A stretch of 64,000 bases of DNA from Nostoc sp. XA010 (GTDB lineage: Bacteria > Cyanobacteriota > Cyanobacteriia > Cyanobacteriales > Nostocaceae), in NCBI RefSeq assembly GCF_020829625.1, contig NZ_JAIVFX010000003.1:124001-188000 (forward strand), in the 5' to 3' direction. The translations under genes were made by a program, and so were the position numbers. Each line of letters begins with the position of its first letter. The stretch's first letter is position 1. Below are positions 17,985 to 27,367 of this stretch, piece by piece. A model generated the notes under the pieces. That model was given only the letters and a program-made list of their open reading frames with translations, had not been told where the DNA came from and did no database searches.

Positions 17985-18719
17985 CTAATCTTTTAAAATC
18001 TGGATTTCATCAAGTTGATTAATCACCACATCTGCACCTCGGACGTTATCCGACTTACCCACCCAAGTGATACCAATACAACCTGCGGCTTTAGCATCAC
18101 GCGCCATTTGCATATCACCGATGGAATCACCCACCATCAATGTAGTGCCTGGTTGGACTCCCAAAGCTTGGCAAGCTTGCAAAAATAGCACTGGATCTGG
18201 TTTACTTGGCCCCTCATCTACTCCCATTTCCAACTCGATATAATCATTTAATTGGTGATTCTCTACAAAGTTATGTACTTCATCACTTGTTGCTGCGGAG
18301 AGGATACCAAGTTTCAAACCCCCTTTCCGTAGGTATTTCAACAAGTCTAAGCTACCCACAAACAGGGGTGAAGGAGTTTTTTCAATGTATTTTTCCGCTT
18401 CATCCAAAACTTGACGGGCTATTTTTAAGGATTCAAACCATCCTCTACCTGTTTCGGCAATATATGCCGCAGCCGCAACTTCTGTTTCACGGCGACTCGC
18501 TACCGATATCAAACCCGCCGGATCGAGAATATTCCCATTGATGCCAAATGCCATTAGTAGCGGTTCCCCAATACCGGGAACTTGAGCGTCTATCAACCTG
18601 GCTGCTCTTTGTGCAAGCGATCGCAAATACGTTTCTGAATCTTCTAGAGTACCGTTTTTGTCAAACAAAATTGCCTGGATATTATCAAAAGTGATGTTTC
18701 TACATTTAATAGTTGCCAC
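17985..18719 (-). CDS. HAD-superfamily hydrolase, phosphoglycolate-phosphatase type
   Basis: A 244-aa protein with HAD motif I AILFDKNGTLED (about 17-28), motif II LGILSAAT (about 136-143), motif III lysine SKPDP (about 171-175) and motif IV MVGDSIGDMQMA (about 195-206). A helical cap lies between motifs I and II. The second Asp of motif I (DxDGT), normally the general acid/base, is Asn here (codon AAC). The nucleophile Asp is intact. That change is expected to impair or alter phosphatase catalysis. The substrate is unknown. It lies downstream of rps1 on the same strand but is separated from it by a terminator. Confidence 0.85.
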   Translation of the reverse strand: MATIKCRNITFDNIQAILFDKNGTLEDSETYLRSLAQRAARLIDAQVPGIGEPLLMAFGINGNILDPAGLISVASRRETEVAAAAYIAETGRGWFESLKIARQVLDEAEKYIEKTPSPLFVGSLDLLKYLRKGGLKLGILSAATSDEVHNFVENHQLNDYIELEMGVDEGPSKPDPVLFLQACQALGVQPGTTLMVGDSIGDMQMARDAKAAGCIGITWVGKSDNVRGADVVINQLDEIQILKD

Positions 18720-18807
18720 AATATTTCATTCCATTTATTTAGTTAAAAGTGAAGAGTTATGAGTTATTATACTTAACTCCTAACCGTTACCAATTTTCCA
18801 CATAAAA

Positions 18808-18835
18808 AAAGAGGGAAAAACCCTCTTTATATAAT
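18808..18835 (-). terminator. Rho-independent terminator after rps1
   Basis: AAAGAGGG (18808-18815) and CCCTCTTT (18821-18828) form a perfect 8-bp stem with a 5-base loop. Read on the minus strand it is followed by a T run (18801-18810 is A-rich on the plus strand). It lies 43 bp past the rps1 stop and could also act in the other direction. Confidence 0.75.
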
Positions 18836-18878
18836 TATTTAATACTCTTACTTAAAAAGAAGTAAAACTATAAATGTA

Positions 18879-20066
18879 TTATTCTTCAATAGCTGCTGGA
18901 ATTCCCTCTTCAGTTTCCGCGGCTGCTGGAATTTCTTCTTCAGTTTCCGTGGCTGCTGGAATTTCTTCTTCAAGTTCTGCTGCCGGTGGAATATCTTCGT
19001 CAAGTTCCGCTGCTGGTGGAATATCTCCGTCAAGTTCCGCTGCTGGTGGAATATCTTCGTCAAGTTCCGCTGCTGGTGGAATATCTTCATCAAGTTCCAC
19101 TGCTGGTGGAATATCTTCTTCTGCTACAACTTCCGCAGGTGTAGCAGCCGCAGCAGTAGCACCTTGTTGCTTGGCTAACAGTTGCTCACGATACTTAGCA
19201 GCCATTTCTTCTGCTTTATCGTAGACCAAATCCCGGTTTTTAATCATGTCGCCGGGTTCGGGTTCTAGCTGCTTGGTAGATAGGGAAATGCGACCCCTTT
19301 CTGCATCCAAGTCAATGATCATAACTTTTACTTCATCATTGACATTGAACACGCTATGAGGTGTATCAATATGTTCGTGGGAAATCTCAGAAATGTGCAG
19401 TAGACCACTGACGCCGCCAATGTCGATGAAAGCACCGTAGGGCTTGATGCCACGAACTGTACCAATTACTACTTCACCGACTTCTAGGCGGTTCATCTTA
19501 CGTTCAACCAACGCCCGACGGTGAGATAGAACTAAGCGGTTACGTTCTTCGTCCACCTCTAGGAATTTCAATGGCAAATCTTCGCCAACCAATTCTTCTT
19601 TAGGTTTGCGGGTACTGATATGGGAGCCGGGGATAAAGCCACGTAATCCCTCAATCCGTACCAATGCTCCACCGCGATTGGTTGCAAATACGCCAGAACG
19701 GACAGTAGCATCTTCTGCTTGCAGCTGCCGCACGCGCTCCCAAGCCCGCATATACTCAATACGGCGAATGGAAAGGGTTAATTGACCATCTTCGTTTTCA
19801 TCGGTAAGGATGAAAAATTCGCGCGTTTCATTTGACTGTAAGACTTCTTCCGGGCTATCCACCCGGTTAATAGACATTTCTTGTATAGGAATATATGCTG
19901 CGGTTTTAGCACCAATGTCAATCAGAGCGCCGCGCGGCTCTATACTGAAAACTGTTCCTGGTACAACATCACCAGGGCTAAAATGATAATCGTATTTGTC
20001 AAGTAGAGCAGCGAAATCTTCGTGAGTGAATCCAATTTCTGTAGCGGTTAAATTCTGATTGACCAT
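18879..20066 (-). CDS. rps1: 30S ribosomal protein S1 with acidic repeat tail
   Basis: An RNA-binding S1 protein that helps mRNA engagement by the 30S subunit. Three S1/OB domains are visible: about 30-101 (PGDVVPGTVFSIEPRGALIDIG), 119-183 (RSGVFATNRGGALVRIEGLRGFIPGS) and 196-266 (VGEVVIGTVRGIKPYGAFIDIGGVSGLLHISEIS, the most canonical). The domain count fits cyanobacterial and chloroplast S1. Residues 316-395 are eight 10-residue repeats of DEDIPPAAEL type. These are acidic and Pro-rich, probably disordered, and encoded by 30-bp DNA repeats (18882-19121). Cyanobacteria often have two S1 genes. It is co-oriented with psbB-psbT, 295 bp away. Confidence 0.95.
   Translation of the reverse strand: MVNQNLTATEIGFTHEDFAALLDKYDYHFSPGDVVPGTVFSIEPRGALIDIGAKTAAYIPIQEMSINRVDSPEEVLQSNETREFFILTDENEDGQLTLSIRRIEYMRAWERVRQLQAEDATVRSGVFATNRGGALVRIEGLRGFIPGSHISTRKPKEELVGEDLPLKFLEVDEERNRLVLSHRRALVERKMNRLEVGEVVIGTVRGIKPYGAFIDIGGVSGLLHISEISHEHIDTPHSVFNVNDEVKVMIIDLDAERGRISLSTKQLEPEPGDMIKNRDLVYDKAEEMAAKYREQLLAKQQGATAAAATPAEVVAEEDIPPAVELDEDIPPAAELDEDIPPAAELDGDIPPAAELDEDIPPAAELEEEIPAATETEEEIPAAAETEEGIPAAIEE
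18882..19121 (-). repeat. 30-bp in-frame tandem repeats in the rps1 tail
   Basis: There are eight units of 30 bp, each coding for 10 residues. The first five read (D/E)-(E/G)-DIPPA(A/V)EL; the last three are diverged (EEEIPAATET, EEEIPAAAET, EEGIPAAIEE). The five upstream units are nearly identical at DNA level, which suggests recent slippage or expansion. Confidence 0.9.
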
Positions 20067-20288
20067 GCTGATTTGTTCCTGGTTCTAGTCTCCGTAAAGG
20101 TTGTGCGACAAGGGCAATGTGCTATGCAAACAGTTTTATGGCAGCTTACATTAACATCCATTTTCATCCTAGCGCAGAAAAGCTAGTATTAACACATATC
20201 TACTCCCAAGATTGGAAATTATATCACAATCTAAAAATGATTGGTCATTTACTTAGTAGTTAGAACCAAAAAAGGACAGATACAATAA

Positions 20289-20322
20289 TATCCGTTGCTA
20301 CTAGGGATCGTAGCAACGGATA
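20289..20322 (-). terminator. Hairpin terminator of the psbB-psbT transcript
   Basis: TATCCGTTGCTAC (20289-20301) and GTAGCAACGGATA (20310-20322) form a perfect 13-bp stem with an 8-base loop, 38 bp past the psbT stop. The following minus-strand sequence (TTATTGTATC) is only weakly T-rich, so it may serve as an mRNA 3'-end stabiliser as much as a terminator. Confidence 0.65.
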
Positions 20323-20360
20323 CTAAGATTAAATCCGCTTAAAGGTCTGGTATATAGGAT

Positions 20361-20468
20361 CTACTTATCTTTTGGTTTCTCAAAACGAGGTGGTTCACGA
20401 AATGCGATCGCAAAAAAGAGAGTACCTATACACAGAGTAAAAATCAAGATGTACGCAACGCTTTCCAT
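20361..20468 (-). CDS. psbT: Photosystem II protein T
   Basis: A 35-aa single-span thylakoid protein at the PSII monomer interface. Its translation is MESVAYILIFTLCIGTLFFA followed by IAFREPPRFEKPKDK. The opening hydrophobic helix and the REPPRF motif are diagnostic of PsbT. Start ATG 20466-20468 and stop TAG 20361-20363 were read directly. It lies 82 bp downstream of psbB on the same strand, the conserved psbB-psbT order of cyanobacteria and chloroplasts, and presumably shares its transcript. The terminal hairpin at 20289-20322 closes the unit. Confidence 0.97.
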   Translation of the reverse strand: MESVAYILIFTLCIGTLFFAIAFREPPRFEKPKDK

Positions 20469-20550
20469 ATTACGATTTCCTGCCTATAGAGCCAGTAATT
20501 AAACTTTTTAGTGCTGAGTCAGAGCCTTAACTCATAACTCAGCACTGAAA

Positions 20551-22080
20551 TTAGAGAGCTTCCTTCCGGCGGGTTGACTTGTCACCCACTTTCTGGAATA
20601 GACCCCACTCAACTTGCTCTTCTAGATCGGCATCAACACCAGCAAATACGTCTCGGTAGATTGTCCGAGAGCCATGCCAGAGATGACCAAAGAAGAACAA
20701 GAGAGCAAATACTGCATGTCCAAAGGTAAACCAACCTCTAGGACTGGTGCGGAATACACCATCAGAGTTCAAGGTTTCCCGGTCAAATTCAAAAATTTCA
20801 CCGCCTTGAGCTTTACGGGCATACTTCTTCACATCAGCTGGTTCTGTAAAGGTTTTACCATTGAGATCGCCACCATAGAAGCTGACAGTGACACCAGTTT
20901 GCTCGAAGCTATACTTAGATTCTGCCCGGCGGAAGGGAATGTCAGCGCGGACAATTCCATCTGCATCGGTCAAAATCACTGGGAAGGTTTCAAAGAAGTT
21001 GGGGAGACGACGCACTTTCAATTCGCGTCCTTCAGAATCTTTGAATACGGCGTGACCTTGCCAAGATTGAGCAATGCCATCACCCTTAACCATCGGCCCT
21101 GTACGGAATAGACCGCCTTTAGCGGGGCTATTACCGACGTAATCATAGAAAGCCAGCTTTTCGGGAATCTGCGACCAAGCTTGTTCAAGGGTTGCACCTT
21201 GGGCAACACTTGTTTGGACGCGCTGCTGAATTTCTTGACCGAAGTAGCCCTGATCCCATTGATAGCGGGTTGGGCCAAACAATTCGATGGGAGTGGCGGC
21301 GTTACCGTACCACATAGTACCAGCAACAACGAAAGCAGCAAAGAAAACTGCTGCAATACTGCTAGAAAGTACTGTTTCAATGTTACCCATCCGTAGGGCT
21401 TTGTAGAGCCGTTCGGGAGGTCTAACTGTGAGGTGGAATAAGCCTGCAATAATACCAACAACGCCAGCAGCAATGTGGTGAGCCACAATACCACCAGGGT
21501 TATATGGGTTAAAACCGTCTGGGCCCCATTCTGGTGCGACTGCTTGCGCGGCTCCAGTTATACCGTAGGGGTCAGTAACCCACATGCCTGGGCCAAATAG
21601 TCCGGTGAGGTGAAAAGCACCAAATCCAAAACAAAGTAGACCAGATAAGAACAGGTGAATGCCAAACATTTTTGGCAAATCTAGGGCAGGTTCACCAGTG
21701 CGGGGATCTCTAAAGAGTTCCAAATCCCAGTAAACCCAGTGCCAAACGGCAGCTAAGAACAAAAGACCGGAAAGACCGATGTGAGCCGCAGCAACGCCTT
21801 CAAATGACCAGAAGCCAGGATCGGTTGCTGGGCCACCAGTAACGTTCCAACCACCCCAAGATTGGGTAACGCCCAAACGTGACATGAAGGGTAGAACGAA
21901 CATCCCTTGACGCCACATGGGATTGAGAACCGGATCGCTAGGGTCAAAAACAGCCAGTTCGTAGAGTGCCATCGAACCAGCCCAGCCTGCTACTAAGGCT
22001 GTGTGCATTAAGTGTACAGAAATCAGCCGTCCTGGATCATTCAGAACGACTGTATGTACTCGGTACCAGGGTAGTCCCAT
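20551..22080 (-). CDS. psbB: Photosystem II chlorophyll-binding protein CP47
   Basis: An inner antenna protein of PSII with six transmembrane helices and chlorophyll-ligating histidines. Recognisable blocks are the N-terminal [53 protein letters not shown], the large lumenal loop E (about 260-450, with [16 protein letters not shown] and [13 protein letters not shown]), and the helix VI region [41 protein letters not shown]. It is 509 aa, the usual length. The 446-bp upstream gap should hold the promoter; I saw no clear sigma-70 boxes I would place with confidence. Confidence 0.98.
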   Translation of the reverse strand: MGLPWYRVHTVVLNDPGRLISVHLMHTALVAGWAGSMALYELAVFDPSDPVLNPMWRQGMFVLPFMSRLGVTQSWGGWNVTGGPATDPGFWSFEGVAAAHIGLSGLLFLAAVWHWVYWDLELFRDPRTGEPALDLPKMFGIHLFLSGLLCFGFGAFHLTGLFGPGMWVTDPYGITGAAQAVAPEWGPDGFNPYNPGGIVAHHIAAGVVGIIAGLFHLTVRPPERLYKALRMGNIETVLSSSIAAVFFAAFVVAGTMWYGNAATPIELFGPTRYQWDQGYFGQEIQQRVQTSVAQGATLEQAWSQIPEKLAFYDYVGNSPAKGGLFRTGPMVKGDGIAQSWQGHAVFKDSEGRELKVRRLPNFFETFPVILTDADGIVRADIPFRRAESKYSFEQTGVTVSFYGGDLNGKTFTEPADVKKYARKAQGGEIFEFDRETLNSDGVFRTSPRGWFTFGHAVFALLFFFGHLWHGSRTIYRDVFAGVDADLEEQVEWGLFQKVGDKSTRRKEAL

Positions 22081-22526
22081 CGACTACGCTCCTCCTCGAT
22101 GAGTTAGTTTACAAAGCAATTTTCTTACTGAGATTCTGAGAAACGAAATTCGCCACTCAGAAAACTCTCTCTTGTTTTTTGTTATTGCCATAGCCAGAAC
22201 CTTACCACAGCTTAGTCTTATAAGTTAGACAGTGTGGGTGCTTTGGCAATGCTTACTCGCTTCGGGAGGTTTACCTTGTAGGGTAGCCACCGCCAAGCAA
22301 AAAATGAGAATGTTTTAAAAAGTGTAACTATTGATGGAATTGTTTGCAAGCGTGTAAATTGATGCGATCGCGTAGCATGTCCAAGTTTTTTCGCTACCAA
22401 TCGCTGTCGGGGATTAAATTTTCTTATCTTTTCTTTATGAGGGGAGTGGGGGAACAAGAGGAGGGGACAAGAATAATTATGTTGTTATGTTACTTGGCTT
22501 ATTCCCTACTCCCTACTTCCCACTAT
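22081..22526. other. Intergenic region upstream of psbB, no gene seen
   Basis: The psbB leader and promoter should lie here. The segment includes short dispersed Nostoc repeats (GCTTACTCGCTTCGGGAGG, TGATGCGATCGCGTAGCATG). A 79-codon minus-strand frame (22218-22457) has no recognisable product and is not called. Confidence 0.5.
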
Positions 22527-22853
22527 CTACTGAACCACCAATTGGATGTTTTGTAGTTGACATTTCGTCTCAGCCGTACCCAGGCGTTCAATTACCTGTT
22601 CAGCGCTCATCAGACGCTTGAGTACTACTTGGCCTATGGTCTGACTCGCAATTTCTGGTGTTGTTGGCTTCACTTCCACGGTTAAAACGGCTTCTTCAAC
22701 TCGATAAAGCCATAGCAATTCGTTTTGTTCGACTAAACAAATATTCATTCGCTGAATATCTGGTTGGCGTCGCCATGCGGTTATTTGCCAGAGTCCATCA
22801 GATGCCCAGACTCTCGCAACTGCCCATCCCTCAGATAGAAAGAAATATTTCAC
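22527..22853 (-). CDS. Conserved hypothetical protein
   Basis: A 108-aa protein, MKYFFLSEGWAVARVWASDGLWQITAWRRQPDIQRMN, with a Trp-rich N-terminal half and a C-terminal stretch (SQTIGQVVLKRLMSAEQVIERLGTAETKCQLQN). It has no signal peptide, transmembrane segment or known motif. Base composition and codon use look like the neighbouring genes, and the sequence reads as a folded small protein rather than an antisense shadow. I have an impression, unverified, that orthologs occur next to psbB in other Nostocales. Function unknown. Confidence 0.6.
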   Translation of the reverse strand: MKYFFLSEGWAVARVWASDGLWQITAWRRQPDIQRMNICLVEQNELLWLYRVEEAVLTVEVKPTTPEIASQTIGQVVLKRLMSAEQVIERLGTAETKCQLQNIQLVVQ

Positions 22854-23606
22854 GCTCTTAGTCTCACTATTAGACTTTCAATCTGCTGTTTACAATATCG
22901 CGATCACTTTCTTCGCTGATGTATAAACACTCTTATTTGCTAAGTAAAACCATGTAGCCGTTTTCTACGAAAAACAACTCCACAGTTATCTGTACCCAAG
23001 TAGCAACAGGCAAAGTTTTAATGTACACTACTTGACTTACGGTCAAAGCTTAACAAATATATTCACTAGTAATTATGAATTTACGACAAATTTAGGAAAT
23101 GTTTAAAATTTTAATTAAATAAAAATCTTTCATTATTTAACGAATGCTAAAGTTTATTTTTTTGTTAATAATTTTTTGTAACAAATAGTGCGTAGGCGTA
23201 GCCCGTTGTAGACATCGCACAGTAATAAACTTAACTATAGCAATTGTAGCTAAGTTGTGAAAATTAACGAACCGCCTTTCCTTCGGAACGCTACGCGAAC
23301 GCGCAGCCTCTCGTAGAGAAGAGCGCCAAAAAAATAAAGAGAAGCTTTCACAAATGATTTAGGACTGCTATATATTCGCATACTTAGCAACAGGTATAGG
23401 ACTCATATTTGATTTTTGAACAAAACTCAGTACACCTTTATTCCTTCTTCCTAGTCCCCAGTCCCCAGTCCCCAGTCCCTTACCTCTACGAGTGATTCAG
23501 AAATGAAATCGGATTGCTATATTGCTGTAACTAATTGTAAAAATCAAGCACAATAGCCACAAATATAGTAAGATTGCTGACCGCTGAGATCAAATATTTT
23601 ATTGCT
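22854..23606. other. Gene-free region with dispersed repeats
   Basis: This AT-rich stretch contains the Nostoc dispersed repeat GCGTAGGCGTAGCCCGTTGT (about 23190-23209), a related cluster (ACGCTACGCGAACGCGCAGC, about 23289-23308) and a heptamer array at 23453. No ORF or RNA gene was recognised. The promoter of the downstream substrate-binding protein gene probably lies in its 3' part. Confidence 0.5.
23453..23479. repeat. Short tandem heptanucleotide repeat (AGTCCCC)x4
   Basis: There are three exact units and one nearly exact unit of AGTCCCC. This is the STRR type of heptamer array known from heterocystous cyanobacteria. Confidence 0.9.
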
Positions 23607-25259
23607 ATGACCTGGTTTTCCTTGTCCGTGAAACGGTGGGGTCGGATTACACAATTCCTATCTTTGTTCTGTCTATGTTTATTTTTAGTTGTTAGTTGCG
23701 CTCCTCGTCCACAGGTAACTACGCCACCATCAGGTTCTGTAAATAGTCCTACAGGTGATGGTCGTATTACTATAGGTACAACAGCAAAGCCGAGAACCCT
23801 TGATCCGGCTGATGCTTATGAGTTAGCATCCTTAGGTTTGGTGTTTAATATGAGCGATCGCCTCTACACCTACGAACCAGGAAGCACGGACATTAAGCCG
23901 CAGCTAGCTACAGCGTTACCTAAAGTTAGCCAAGATGCCTTAACTTATACCATTCCCTTACGTCAGGGAGTAATTTTTCACGATGGGACTCCCTTCAATG
24001 CCCAAGCAATGGCGTTTACCATCAACCGCTTTATTCAAAATAAAGGAAAACCATCATTCTTACTAGGTGATGTAGTAGATTCGGTAAAAACTACAGGCGA
24101 GTATGAGTTAACCTTTAAGCTGAAAAAGCCCTTTGCAGCGTTTCCTTCATTGCTGGCGTTTCCTGGGGTGTGTGCAGTTTCACCGAAAGCTTACGAACTT
24201 GGTGCTGGTAAATTTAAGCCGAATATTTTTGTGGGGACTGGTCCTTACAAATTAGGACAGTATGGTACTGATTCAATCCGATTTGATGTGTTTGATAAGT
24301 ATTGGGGAGAAAAACCAGTTAACAAGGGTGTTAACCTGCAAATTCAAACTAGTCCGGTTAATTTGTTTAATGCTTTCCGTACAGGCGCAATCGATGTAGC
24401 TTATCTATCGTTACAACCAGATCAAAATCGTAGCTTGGAAGAAGGTGGTAAAAAAGGGGATTGGCAAGCGATCGCGGCTGAGGGTAGTGTAGTAAGTTAT
24501 CTGGTATTAAACCGGAATCAGCAGCCTTTAGATAAATTAGAAGTAAGACAAGCGATCGCGTCAATAATTGACCGTCCCCTGTTAAATGAACGGGCGTTAC
24601 TTGGTCAAGCAGATCCGCTCTACAGCATGATTCCGACGACATTTAATGTTTCCCAGCCATTATTTAAAGATAAATATGGTGATGCTAACTTTGATCAAGC
24701 TAAAAAATTGTTAACTACTGCTGGTTTTTCTAAAGAGAATCCGGCAAAAGTACAAATTTGGTATCCTTCTAGTTCACCTACTCGTAGTTTGGCAGCACAG
24801 ACGCTCAAATCTCTTGTTGATGCCAAAATGGATGGAATACTGCAATTTGAAGTCACCCAAGCGGAAGGGCCAGCCTTCTTTAAAGATATTTCCAAAGGTT
24901 TATATCCAGGAGCTTTACTTGATTGGTATCCAGACTTTTTAGATCCAGATAATTACGTCCAGCCGTTTTTGACTTGTGATAAAGGTTCAGTTGCTAAAGG
25001 ATGCGAAGATGGAGCCAGTCAAACTCAGGGTTCGTTTTACTATAGCGAAGCCATGAATAAACTGATTGATCAGCAACGCAAAGAACTAAATCCCGAATCG
25101 CGTCAGAAAATTTTTGCAGAAATTCAAACGCAAGTAGCTACTGATGTACCTTATGTTCCTTTATGGCAAAGTAAAGACTATGTATTTGCCCGAAATGGCG
25201 TGAACAGCGTACAACTTAACCCTACCCAAATTCTGGTTTACCAGACAATTAAAAAGTAG
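23607..25259 (+). CDS. Peptide ABC transporter substrate-binding lipoprotein
   Basis: A family 5 solute-binding protein (OppA/DppA/NikA type) that captures oligopeptides or similar ligands outside the inner membrane. From ATG 23607 the product is 550 aa with a lipoprotein signal ending LFLVVSC; the lipidated residue would be Cys31. Then come ITIGTTAKPRTLDPADAYELAS, the family hallmark LRQGVIFHDGTPFNAQAMAFTINRF, and a C-terminal lobe ending VPYVPLWQSKDYVFARNGVN. An alternative TTG at 23574 would disrupt the signal peptide. A permease gene lies 143 bp downstream and the other permease is at 27368-28483, inverted. The ATPases are not in this window. Confidence 0.9.
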   Translation: MTWFSLSVKRWGRITQFLSLFCLCLFLVVSCAPRPQVTTPPSGSVNSPTGDGRITIGTTAKPRTLDPADAYELASLGLVFNMSDRLYTYEPGSTDIKPQLATALPKVSQDALTYTIPLRQGVIFHDGTPFNAQAMAFTINRFIQNKGKPSFLLGDVVDSVKTTGEYELTFKLKKPFAAFPSLLAFPGVCAVSPKAYELGAGKFKPNIFVGTGPYKLGQYGTDSIRFDVFDKYWGEKPVNKGVNLQIQTSPVNLFNAFRTGAIDVAYLSLQPDQNRSLEEGGKKGDWQAIAAEGSVVSYLVLNRNQQPLDKLEVRQAIASIIDRPLLNERALLGQADPLYSMIPTTFNVSQPLFKDKYGDANFDQAKKLLTTAGFSKENPAKVQIWYPSSSPTRSLAAQTLKSLVDAKMDGILQFEVTQAEGPAFFKDISKGLYPGALLDWYPDFLDPDNYVQPFLTCDKGSVAKGCEDGASQTQGSFYYSEAMNKLIDQQRKELNPESRQKIFAEIQTQVATDVPYVPLWQSKDYVFARNGVNSVQLNPTQILVYQTIKK

Positions 25260-25285
25260 TCATTAGTCATTAGTCATTAGTCATT
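25258..25285. repeat. Short tandem heptanucleotide repeat (AGTCATT)x4
   Basis: Four exact copies of AGTCATT begin within the stop codon of the substrate-binding protein gene, so the array directly follows the coding sequence. STRR type. Confidence 0.9.
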
Positions 25286-25402
25286 AATAATAACTGTTGA
25301 CCATTGACTTTTGACTCTTAAGTAAAATGTTTCACGTTCAATATATATCTAGTTAATAGCTAAGATAGTTCCAAAAGCTGCATTTATAATTTTGAATTGC
25401 TT

Positions 25403-26428
25403 ATGTCTCGTTCTAAAGCTTTACAATATTACATTGTTTCTCGGTTGCTTCTCGCGCCACTTCAGCTATTAACGATTATCACCATTGTATTTCTCTTACT
25501 AAGAGCAACACCAGGAGATCCAGCCGATGCAATTCTTGGTGGACGTGCGCCAGAAGCTGCTAAAGAAGAATTGCGAAAACAACTAGGCTTAAATCTTCCT
25601 CTGTGGCTACAGTACCTCAATTATTTGGGAAGCATACTACGTTTTGATCTGGGAACGTCTTTAATGAGTCGAGGACAAAATGTTTGGGACATAATTGGAC
25701 AATATTTCCCAGCGACGGTGGAGTTAGCAGTATGTAGTATGGCGGTTGCACTCATCGTTGGAATTGCGGTTGGGACTCTTTCAGCTTCTCGTCCTGGTAC
25801 ATATTTTGATGTTGGTGGGCGCTTATTTGGTATCATTACTTACGCACTCCCCATGTTTTGGGCGGGAATGCTTTTACAGTTGATTTTCTCAGTCCAACTG
25901 GGTTGGTTTCCCAATTCCAACCGCTTTCCGCCTAATCTTCCGGCTCCGACTACTGTCACTGGATTGTATACAATTGATAGCTTACTCGGTGGAAATTTCA
26001 CTCAGTTTTTCACATCTTTGCACCATCTTGCCCTACCGAGTCTCACATTAGGAATTTTACTCAGTGGGATTTTTGAGCGAATTGTAAGAGTGAATTTAAA
26101 GCAAACCTTGCAAGCAGATTATGTAGAAGCCGCTAGAGCCAGAGGTATTGGTGAAAACAAGATTTTAGCCTCCCATGCTTTAAAGAATGCGCTAATTCCA
26201 GTAATTACAGTCTTGGGATTAACCTTTGCTTCTCTGTTAGGTGGAGCGATTTTGACAGAGGTAACATTTTCTTGGCCTGGGTTAGCCAATCGATTGTATC
26301 AAGCGATCGCTGATCGCGATTATCCCACAGTCCAGGGAGTGCTAGTATTTTTTGGTGCGATCGTTGTTAGTGCTAGCATTTTAATTGATATTTTAAACGC
26401 TTATGTAGATCCGCGAATTCGGTATTAA
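25403..26428 (+). CDS. Peptide ABC transporter permease, DppB/OppB type
   Basis: An inner-membrane permease of 341 aa from ATG 25403; a TTG 6 bp upstream is also in frame. It has an N-terminal helix (about 12-32), the loop ATPGDPADAILGGRAPEAAKEELRKQLGLNLPL characteristic of DppB/OppB, further helices, and the cytoplasmic EAA-type coupling motif EAARARGIGENKILASHALKNALIPV near residue 245. It ends AYVDPRIRY, as usual for the family. It forms a pair with the substrate-binding protein upstream. Its usual DppC partner is not immediately downstream but lies about 0.9 kb away in the opposite orientation, beyond a TonB-like gene. Confidence 0.92.
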   Translation: MSRSKALQYYIVSRLLLAPLQLLTIITIVFLLLRATPGDPADAILGGRAPEAAKEELRKQLGLNLPLWLQYLNYLGSILRFDLGTSLMSRGQNVWDIIGQYFPATVELAVCSMAVALIVGIAVGTLSASRPGTYFDVGGRLFGIITYALPMFWAGMLLQLIFSVQLGWFPNSNRFPPNLPAPTTVTGLYTIDSLLGGNFTQFFTSLHHLALPSLTLGILLSGIFERIVRVNLKQTLQADYVEAARARGIGENKILASHALKNALIPVITVLGLTFASLLGGAILTEVTFSWPGLANRLYQAIADRDYPTVQGVLVFFGAIVVSASILIDILNAYVDPRIRY

Positions 26429-26492
26429 AAAATCTTATGATGAGTGGATTTGCCAAATTTTATTTCCCCTAATTATCACAATTTCGGTTAGT

Positions 26493-27203
26493 TCAGTTTT
26501 CTGTTTGACTACTACCCCTACGCCTACGTTCTTGTAATTGAAGGTGACGGCATGAACCAGATATGGCAAATTCAGTTGCTACTGACACTCCTTGTCTGCC
26601 ATTAGATGCGGGTTTTAATTTCCAGTTACGCGCTTGTCTCAAAGTTTCTTCATCCAAGTTACGGTTTCCACTAGAGCGGATAAGGCGCACATTTGTGACA
26701 TTGCCTTGAGCATCAGTATCTACAGCTATTTGTACTCTGCCTTCTATACGTTTTCCTCTTGCTGACTCTGGATACTTACTACGGCATTCTTGGCAAACTG
26801 CACGACTATTACCTAGAGTGTTAATTTTTGGGGGTATTGGCACTGTTGCTACTGTTGAACGGTTTTCTGGTTGATTTCCAGTCTTTAAATCGAGAGCAGT
26901 GTTAGAGCCAGAGCCACTAAGGTTATTTGATGGCACTACATTACCGCTAAGGGTGCTGCTCTGGCTGGCTCTAGAATCTCTTACCATACTCAAACACTGT
27001 GTTAATTTTTTCTGAGGAGATTCTACTGTCGGAAACTGTTGAGTTTGCATCTTAACTGGCTTAAGTTGTTTAACTTGCTTAGACTTCTCACTTGCTTTTA
27101 TAAAATGGCCTATATCTGAGAACAGTACGGGAATATGCAACACTAGCGAATTCATTGTACTGTAAGCAAAAAAAACGACAGCAATGCTAGAAAAGCTCAT
27201 CAT
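26493..27203 (-). CDS. TonB-family C-terminal domain protein
   Basis: A 236-aa protein with a weak N-terminal hydrophobic segment (about 5-30), a Ser/Pro/Gln-rich linker, and a C-terminal TonB domain from about 140 (CRSKYPESARGKRIEGRVQIAVDTDAQGNVTNVRLIRSSGNRNLDEETLRQARNWKLKP). TonB transmits inner-membrane energy to outer-membrane transporters. The linker is much shorter than in typical Nostoc TonB proteins and the anchor is weak, so this may be a shortened paralog. Two Cys (CQEC) sit just before the domain. It lies between two transporter genes, convergent with the DppB-like gene. Confidence 0.75.
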   Translation of the reverse strand: MMSFSSIAVVFFAYSTMNSLVLHIPVLFSDIGHFIKASEKSKQVKQLKPVKMQTQQFPTVESPQKKLTQCLSMVRDSRASQSSTLSGNVVPSNNLSGSGSNTALDLKTGNQPENRSTVATVPIPPKINTLGNSRAVCQECRSKYPESARGKRIEGRVQIAVDTDAQGNVTNVRLIRSSGNRNLDEETLRQARNWKLKPASNGRQGVSVATEFAISGSCRHLQLQERRRRGSSQTEN

Positions 27204-27367
27204 CTAAGTCACCCAATTATTAGCGCAAATTACTATAGCAATTAGAAATGATTTGTAAGAGAGAAAAAAGCTGAAAAGCTATAAATACGTACTTTTGATC
27301 ACCGTATTTTCTCACAATTAAATTCGGATTACTATAGTTAAATGATATTGTAAATTTTTTGACAAAC

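Noticed and set aside
22218..22457. 79-codon minus-strand frame upstream of psbB
   Set aside because: The composition is basic and low-similarity, no ribosome binding site or family match is seen, and it overlaps dispersed repeats.
27204..27367. Possible small gene or RNA between the TonB-like and DppC-like genes
   Set aside because: Very AT-rich with no hairpin or start I could support.
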